This document shows, piece by piece, positions 56,736-64,000 of a DNA stretch of 64,000 nt. The translations under genes and the position numbers were made by a program. The stretch is from Plantago ovata (taxonomy: Eukaryota > Streptophyta > Magnoliopsida > Lamiales > Plantaginaceae), in assembly GCA_028274465.1 (NCBI GenBank), contig CM051457.1:99013982-99077981 (forward strand). The letters run 5' to 3'. The notes beneath the pieces were generated by a model that was not told where the DNA came from, did not search any database, and was given only the letters and a program-made list of their open reading frames with translations. The stretch's first letter is position 1, and each line of letters opens with the position of its first letter.

Positions 56736-57093
56736 CAGCCTTGTGGATGTTTTTCTTTTTTTATTAGCACACATTATTTGTCATTCGAACATCTTTTAGT
56801 ACACTTTATTTTTATTTCGAACAGCTTTTTATGTTAGGACAATTAGTACTTTTATGAGTTTCGTTTGAATGCTTGAATAATTAGTATATATTTGTGTATA
56901 TTTGTTGGTCATAAATAGTTTCATCGTGAACAACTACAAAATATTAAATTTAAAAAAAAATGTTCCAGGAGATTTAGCGACAGATAGATTCATCCGTCGC
57001 CAAACCCACTCTAACCAGCTCCAGCCACGTGTATCAGACGATTAGCGACGGATCGAGCATCCGTCTCTAAATCCAATTTTTCTTGTAGTGTGC

Positions 57094-58265
57094 TAGGATA
57101 TCCACGGAACAAAACCTTTGGTGTAAGTAGGAGGGTGGTGCGGCGGTGCTTAGGGTAGGAGAGGGAGAGAAAATTTTCTTCTTGCAAGTGTGCAAAAGAA
57201 TCATGAGAAGACAAGTGTGTTATTATCTAAACTTCCACCCATATATATACTATTGGAAAATCCTACTTTAGAAATGTCTTAATAGTATAATAGTATAAGG
57301 ATTCTAAACCAAAAAAAATAATTCTAATACCTAATTTTGAATTCTTAATGCACGAGTAAACTCGATGTCCAGGTAATATTCTAATTCTCGATTAGAATAC
57401 TTGACACTCAAGTAACATTAGGGGAAGAGAATTCATCTCATTAGTCGTGACCATGAGGGCTTGGTGGGCCCAAGATTCGTGTTGGGCCCATTTACATATA
57501 TTGGGATTTAATTAATTTAAATTTTATCCAAGTGCATATATTAATCTAATTAACAATCCTTTCAATTAAATCTAATAATAATACTACTAGAGTATTATTT
57601 GCCATCCTATAAATTATAATTAATCTCATTAGTTATAAATAATCCTTATTCCACACGATAAACCAAGTCATCTCTATGTGTGACCCATACGGTCTCATAT
57701 ATTAAGCATCACACTTTGTTAAGGCCACGGTGAAATTTCTAGAAGGTTTCACTAGGCAATGTTAATATACGAGGACGTTTGAGAGGAACGCAAAGCCACC
57801 TGTTGTTGTGAAACATGTCTCACGAATCACGATGTTACAGCCCCTTCATTCACAAACACTCGAGTACGCCTAGAAGATGATGATGTGTTTATTCCATTAA
57901 CATACTCATTTATCTCTCAATCTTATTGATTGATCTAGCAATACTATTCGAGGGTTTTCCTGAATATATCAAATGAATCGTCCAGTTTATAACGATCAAT
58001 CGAATATGAGAACTGGAGGATTCTCTCCCAAGTATGTACGCGAGGAAGGAATCATATCTTGGCCCAACTACCATCACCGTATTTTCATATGCACCCAGCA
58101 CGGACCGTATCTACCGATCATTTAGATGTAAGCATTGGTTCCGACCTAAGTGCATAATTCAATATACATGATAAGCAATGACCTCAAGTCGAAGGACTAT
58201 CTTACATCACCTCAACCTGATATATTTTGAGTTGAGGTTAGAGCCATATGCATTCAACATCCTAT
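57094..58265. other. Repeat-like region, unclassified
   Basis: Contains segments such as CTATGTGTGACCCATACGG (57674) that have the look of LTR-retrotransposon-derived non-coding DNA. No LTR pair or coding domain was found. Confidence 0.25.
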
Positions 58266-58274
58266 TAGAGAAAT

Positions 58275-58507
58275 TAAGGCCAATCCGATCTTGTTGGCAT
58301 TTGGGTGAGTACTGTACTACTGATACTGTTTATTGACTCAGCTTTTGAAGGGTCTCTATGGTTCTTCCAGGCAGTTAGAAAAGTTGCATCAGAACCTTGA
58401 ACTGGGAATCGAGTCAATCGACTAAGCCGTTGCTGCAGGGAGGGCGCCTGATGCTTTCTGAACCAGAACAGGACTACATGACTATTGGAATGACAGAGGA
58501 GCAGTAA
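58275..58507 (+). pseudogene. Coding remnant, unrecognised
   Basis: One frame reads QLLKGLYGSSRQLEKLHQNL and LELGIES before a TAA. A second frame, after a good acceptor (GTTGCTGCAG), reads GGRLMLSEPEQDYMTIGM and ends TAA at 58505-58507. Both look protein-like and could be terminal exons or a decayed retrocopy of a host gene. I cannot identify them. Confidence 0.25.
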
Positions 58508-58519
58508 ATTCAAACAAAG

Positions 58520-60280
58520 ATTCAATTCTTATTAGAAATTATCTTACAGACTTCACAACAAAATCTTGTCCTCTTTCCATTTTCTCTTTCACTTGCTATA
58601 GTTTTCTACGATCAAAATGCAGTCCTGTGAATTTAAACCTATATCAAAATACATGTGACATGGACAGAATATTCTGCCAAAGTTGTGCACATACCCATGA
58701 GCAACAAAAGAAGGAAATTGTTTGCTTCTGCTTTCATCTCGATGCAGCAGATCAGAAATGATCTTTCCTTTTAGTTCTATTTGAGTTTTAGCTGTGATTG
58801 TGATATGTAGTCTATGGAGTCCCCTATATAGATAGAAGATTTTTATTCGTTCGATTGAGGTTTTGCGCCTGATTGTATTTCGGTTAATATCTATATTATG
58901 CACTTAATGAAAAACATAATTCATGGATTTATTTGTGCACGTACAATATACTTCATGTGGCGAGCTCATGATAATCTCTTTGATTCATATTATTGTTGAT
59001 AATAATCAAACAAACATGGACTGTTAGTGATCATCAGTCAATTTTCTGTTCCCCAAGTTAATGTTACGCAGTTATTTTCTCTATCTTATTAAAGTTTATC
59101 TATGCATACGTATTGATCATCTAATATTTCATTTTTGGGTTTTTAGATAAAATTCTTCGTTTCTTGTTACTTTTTTTTTCTTTTTTTTTTAGTCTTGAGT
59201 CTTGTAGATATGTTCAATTTTGATTGATCCTTTCTATACGTAGAATTTGGACAATTTGCAACTTTGGCAGAATATTCTTGGAAAATATTTCATGGGTTCC
59301 CATTTACACGTTCTTGGAAAATAAATATTAATTTTGATAACATGGTTCTTTGTTTTTCTTTTTCTAGAAATCTGATGATCTACTACTCATGTCTGATTTG
59401 TTCTTTGCTGTTGTACGTGGCTAGAAATAAAGTGGTCATGATACCTTATTCTAGCTTATTGGCCTTGGTTTTCTACGATTTCTTCTAACTAACTATGTTT
59501 CTGACATTCCAGTTCGATGGCTTTCCATGAGTCTCCTTTCCTGAGCTGATGTGCAGTAAATACAGTGGGGCATGCCGTTTGATTAAAATATTAAAATACA
59601 CTCGTTGGTAACCATCATCCTGATTTGAAGGCTTCTGTAAGTAGGCTTGAAGATCTTCATCAGTTTTCTTAATATTAGTTCGTTGTAAATATATTCATGA
59701 AAATATATATATTGTTAGAGGAAGTCTTAACAGCTCACCTGGTGACCAATATACTATTGTAGTACTTTAAGAAATTAAGCTGGAAGTGTTCCAAGATTGT
59801 AATATTCTTGAAGAAATGTGGAAGGAATGTAGTTTCTTTTCAGCTTTTTGCAGTACTGTGAGCGAAAATAACTAAGAATTAGTTAAGTGGTACTAGCCCT
59901 GTTAGTGGGTAGATGACTTTGGCAGCTGCTTTCTGATAAGGACTTGGGTAATATCAAACTATACATAGATGAGATCAGGATTGAGGAGCAGGCACAACTT
60001 GTAGCTTGTTAAGAGGTGTGTATAAATTTATACGGCATTGAATGGTTTTATAGGTCGCTATTATGCAGTGTAATATGCAGCTAATTCCCTTTCAATTTTG
60101 TCAAGAAAAAACATCAATTGAAGAAAACCTGGGGGAATGAAACAGTTCGGTTGTATTGATCATGAGTCATGAGTCATTTATTCCGTAAGTGGGTAAATGC
60201 CATGTAGTTGATCAAAGCATATGGCTACTTGGATATCTAAATTAATTTTATACGTACTCAAGAAGACATTTCTACTTCCC
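58520..60280. other. No gene recognised
   Basis: AT-rich DNA with only short chance frames on both strands. Confidence 0.4.
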
Positions 60281-60292
60281 AACTTCACTTAC

Positions 60293-61133
60293 GGGTCAAT
60301 TGCAGTTCTAGTCCCTTAAGCCTAGATCCTCTTCGATTTTGGTCTTATAAACTTACTATGCGGTCCTATACAGACATGTGTTGGATGTCTATTGGTTCTA
60401 ATTTAATTTTCTTTTATAAAATGTAATATTGTGATTTAAAATCTTATGAAAATAATTTAAAAAGTGTTAATTGGGTTTATAGATAAAAATAATTTTAGAA
60501 AATTCCAAAAACCAAAAAAAAAAAATTAATTTAATAACAGTGGTGGAGCAGCCGTGTTCCGCCCAAATAGTGGCGGAGCAAGGCTGCTCCGCCTAACAGT
60601 GGCTTCCTAAGCATCTTCTTTAATCCTGTCATGATAGGCTGTGAAGATGTTTTACTAGCTTCCATATCAAATTTATTCCTCAATTCCACATGAGAAGCCG
60701 GTACTTCTCCATTTTCAAGTTGACCTTTTATTGGGATAAATATTACGTGTTGTCGTTACATGGCCAAATTGTTTGAACTTCTCGGCCCTGTGCTTGAATC
60801 CATCGTTACGAACTCCAGCACACACCATATGTCTTAGGCGGAGCAGATTTGCTCTGCCACTGTTTGTCGGAGAAGATTTGCTCCGCCACTATTTGGGCGG
60901 AGAAGGCTGCTCCGCCACCTATTTAATTTACTTTTTTTTTCTTAACATATAAAAAAAATAAAATCTCATATATTATGACTTGGCAATGAGTTAAGGAAGA
61001 ACTAGTGCAAAATACGGTGAATTGGGACCAATTATGACGTTAATACGGCAAATTGAATTTGCCAATTCGGTAAAACTGAGGATCAAAATCAAAGATAACA
61101 TACACTTAGGGGAATAAGACTGCAATTGACCCC
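60293..61133. mobile_element. Mutator-type MITE with 9-bp target duplication
   Basis: 841 bp, starting GGGTCAATTGCAGTTCTA and ending, reversed, GGGGTCAATTGCAGTCTTA. The flanks TTCACTTAC (60284-60292) and TTGTCTTAC (61134-61142) match at 7 of 9 positions, the length typical of Mutator insertions. The interior holds several GGCGGAGCA/TGCTCCGCC palindromes (60548-60600 and 60838-60918). No coding capacity. Confidence 0.7.
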
Positions 61134-61299
61134 TTGTCTTACTCTGCGCGAGCTCTAATATAAAGTAAACCAATTAATAATCCGTCGAAATTTGACGGGG
61201 AATAGTAAATTTACAAATAATAAATGAAAATAAATTAAAATGAACAATGACGTTCTATCTCATTTTTATTGAAAATGTTTACGAAATAGTCCCATCAAA

Positions 61300-62655
61300 T
61301 ATGATAATAATTTTAAATTATGGCGGAACAGATCTGTCAAACACAGTTAGTGTTCTAAATTATTACACGGTTAGTGTTCTAAATTATTGTAAAATAGACC
61401 CGTCGACAATGTTAGTGTTATGAAGTATTGCAAAATTGACCCGTCGAACGACGCAATTATTGTTCTAAAATGTATTGCAAAATAGACCCGCGGAATGCAA
61501 TTTATGCTCTAAAGTATTGCGGAATAGCCTCGTCAACAACATTTAGCGGTCTAAAGTATTGCGGAATACCTGTCAAATCTAGTTCAAGTAATATTGCCAA
61601 ATAGACCCGTCAAACGCAAGTGTTCTAAAGTATTGTGAATAGGCCGGTCGAACGTAGTTAGTGTTCTAAAGTATTGTGCAATAGACTTGTAGAACACAAT
61701 TAGTGTTTTTAAAGTATTATGGAATAGACCAGCCGACCACAAGTAGTGTTATAAAGTATTGCGGAAAAGAGCCGCTGGCCGCATTTAGTGTTCTAAAGTT
61801 CGTGTTTTAAAGTATTAGCGAATAAAGCTGTGGAACGCAATAATGTTCTAATGTATTGCAAATAGGCCCATCGAACGCAATTAGTGTTTTAAAGTACTAC
61901 AGAATAACCCTGTTAACCACATTTAGTGGTCAAGAATATTCTGGAATACCCATCAAATGCAATTCAAGTATAGTCGAATAGACCTGTCAACACAATAATG
62001 TTCTAAAGTATTGCGGAATAGACACGTCGAACGCAATCATTGTTTAAAAGTATTGTGGAATGGACCCGCCGACCGTGTTCTTAAGTATTGTAAAATAGAC
62101 CCGTCAAATGCAAATAGTATTGTAAAGTATTGGAAAATAGACCCGTCAACCAAGTTAGTGGTCTAAAATATTGCAGAATAAACCAGTCAAATGCATTTTG
62201 TGTTTAAATGTACTTCCGAATATACCCTTCTAATGCAATTAATGTTTTCAAGTATTGCGAATAGATCCGTTGAACGTAGATAGTATTTAAAGTATTGTGG
62301 AATAGACCTGTCAAATGTAATTAGTATTCTAAAGCGTTGTGAATAGACCCGCCGACCGCAGTTAGTGTTCTAACGTAGTGCCAAATAGACCGTCGAACAC
62401 AATTAGTGTTCTAAAGTATTGCAGAATAGACCCGTCAATCACAGTTAGTGGTATGAAATTTTGAGTAATAAACCCGCCAAATACAGTTCGTATTTCTAAT
62501 TAGTATTATTGAATAGACCCGCCAAACATAATTAGCGCTACAAAGTATTGTGAATAGACGCGTCGAACGCAGTTTGTGTTCTAACATATTGAACCTAACT
62601 CAATTAGTACTCTAAAGCATTGTGGAATAGACCCGTCGAACGCAGTTAGTGAAAT
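61300..62655. repeat. Degenerate minisatellite, unit about 41 bp
   Basis: About 31-33 units follow the pattern TTCTAAAGTATTGCGGAAT, then AGACCCGTCGAACGCA, then ATTAGTG. Units vary from about 35 to 50 bp through small indels and substitutions, with the GACCCGTCGAACGC part best kept. The last unit ends at GTTAGTG near 62651. Confidence 0.9.
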
Positions 62656-62659
62656 ATTG

Positions 62660-64000
62660 ATTTTATTTGGGGTTTCATATACAATAAATGTTTAGGACAA
62701 TTTGATATTTAGAGAATATATGTTACTTAACTGTAAATTATTTTGTGTCAATTTGTAAAATATAAAAAATTGGGGACCAATGTATAATAAACAGAAATTG
62801 GAGTTGTTTGGTTCAGACAAAAATCAGATTTTTGGGCGGGGACAAAAATGTCATTTCCAGGAATTAGTTCGCTGGAAGTCAAGTTCGTGGACTAATTAAA
62901 GTTATCTAAATTATATGTATTACCGTATGATAATAAGTACCAACTGGGTCGTGAACGCGAGTGAAGAATAAGCGCGTCATGTGGTTTTCATAAAAGCTGA
63001 GTTTTCTCTCTTCTACTGTCTTTTGGTCTTCTTTCCCTTTTCGGTCTCTATTTCCCAGCCAAATTCCCGATTCGTACAAGATTCCTCCCAATTCAAAACT
63101 CCAATTTAATCAAAAGTCTTCTCTTCCCGTCTTCTAGATGTAATTTCGAACTCAACGGTTTATACGTAAATTCTATCGTCCCTAATGTGTATGATCCCTT
63201 CTTCATTCAATTCCAATGTGTTCATGACTTTCTATCAGATTATTAGAGAATGTTTCAAATCATAATTAATCTTTCACATAATTGATAAAACATTTTAAGA
63301 ATCAACCAATCATGTATATTCCTCTAATCTTTTTAAGTAGGTGATTAACAACAACAAACATACTAAACATATTTTAATGAATTATATAATCAATAATATA
63401 ATGTCTCACCTTCTCCAATTCCTTAGTTTACTCTCATCGAAGCTGTTACTCTGTTATCATCAATCTTAACTAAAACCAACTATTAAAATAAACCACACGA
63501 CTAATTATAAAACTTATAATAATCCAAAATTGCAGTTATGGTAGATGGTACGTTCAATCTTCATTCTTTGCCCCCACAGCCCATCTGTCATATCTCTACT
63601 CGCTATCCTAATCCATCAACGGATATTGACACTGAGCCCCCTCTATTTGTCGTCTTTGACTCTGTAATCGCTTCAAATTCATCCTTTGTTGTACCATGTA
63701 TTAATGTGTTGACCTCTCTCTCTAAATTCGCAAATTAACCAATGGATTAGGGTTTTTAATGAATAATGATGAGATGTTGATTATTTTGTGGGAAAATCTT
63801 ATATAACATGCTAAATCGATCTTATCATGCGGTATGGAGTTTCTATCGCTACAGAAAAATAGAAAGGATCGAGATAAAATGCGATTAAAGATCGCCTTGA
63901 CCGGGAGAGAAACCTGCCATTGCGCCGGGAAAAAAGTACGACGTCAACAATTGTGATGGATTCTTAATTTCTATTAGCAAGATGGGAATAATAAGCAAGG
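62660..64000. other. Possible 5' UTR/upstream region, no firm gene
   Basis: The CT-rich stretch at 63000-63140 resembles a plant 5' UTR. A 66-codon plus frame at 63538-63738 (PPQPICHISTRYPNPSTDID) might be a first exon, but no domain or splice support is seen. A gene starting here would continue beyond the window. Confidence 0.25.

Larger units (their letters stand above)
50171..57090 (+). mobile_element. Composite CACTA (En/Spm) element with two 5' ends
   Basis: The 6.9-kb element begins AACTACAAGAAATC (first C of CACTA changed to A) and ends TTTTTCTTGTAGTG, with TGC on both sides. Subterminal GCGACGGAT/ATCCGTCGCT repeats crowd both ends. A second 5' end, CATTACAAGAAATCAGG, starts at 51836 and repeats the same subterminal order, including the GTTCGTGT...CAGAGATCCAATCCGC block. 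No second 3' end exists. It encodes TNPA-like pieces (51148, 54866-56735) but no TNPD transposase, and a TRIM sits inside at 52342-52894. It is non-autonomous at best. Confidence 0.82.

Noticed and set aside
57011..57214. 67-codon minus frame across the CACTA 3' end
   Set aside because: It crosses the element boundary at 57090, so it cannot be a conserved gene.
61300..62655. Centromeric or subtelomeric satellite
   Set aside because: The unit is short, the array only 1.35 kb, with no telomere motif or higher-order monomer of 150-180 bp.

Overview
This is a plant nuclear genome window, almost certainly from a eudicot. It is AT-rich, full of introns and microsatellites, and about half is transposon-derived. 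The genes present (an R1/Rx-like CC-NBS-LRR, an EMSY-LIKE gene with plant exon structure, a HEXO2-type beta-hexosaminidase, a type I lipid transfer protein) fit an asterid, perhaps Lamiales; the order is inference. A 100-base N run at 23887-23986 marks an assembly gap.

Layout. 1-3.4 kb: an NLR resistance gene broken by a one-base frameshift just before its MHD-like motif, followed 38 bp after its stop by a Copia LTR, primer-binding site and gag remnant. 5.1-10.9 kb: a full-length Ty1/Copia element with 460/462-bp LTRs, a perfect 5-bp target duplication and unusual TA...CT termini; its gag-pol carries at least six lesions. It may have landed in the 3' UTR of a small unrecognised gene. 11.5-13.9 kb: LTR and gag of an Athila-like Gypsy element (minus). 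15.5-19.6 kb: an intact nine-exon EMSY-LIKE gene (minus) with a Stowaway MITE in intron 2. 20-24 kb: DNA-transposon remnants, a foldback repeat and a CACTA end. 25.4-25.8 kb: a lipid transfer protein gene (plus). 26.3-29.5 kb: a two-exon beta-hexosaminidase 2 gene (minus).

30-42 kb is a repeat graveyard with layered insertions: a plus-strand LINE holds a minus-strand LINE, which holds a solo Athila-type LTR; further on the same plus-strand LINE is cut by a minus-strand CACTA element. 43.0-43.5 kb: a small single-exon gene with a TATA box and a possible C2-like fold. 43.9-49.3 kb: a Mutator-like element containing a minus-strand gene and roughly 4 kb of a degenerate ACATATAAAACTCAAACA motif array. 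50.2-57.1 kb: a CACTA element with a perfect TGC duplication, two successive 5' ends, decayed TNPA-like genes and a nested TRIM retrotransposon. 60.3-61.1 kb: a Mutator-type MITE with 9-bp target duplications. 61.3-62.7 kb: a degenerate minisatellite of about 41 bp per unit.

The host genes look unrelated to one another (chromatin, cell wall/glycan, lipid binding, immunity), as is usual in plant genomes. I found no operon-like system, CRISPR array, tRNA or rRNA gene. The most unusual signals are the Copia termini, the dated nesting, the composite CACTA with its TRIM, the Mutator motif array and the 41-bp minisatellite.
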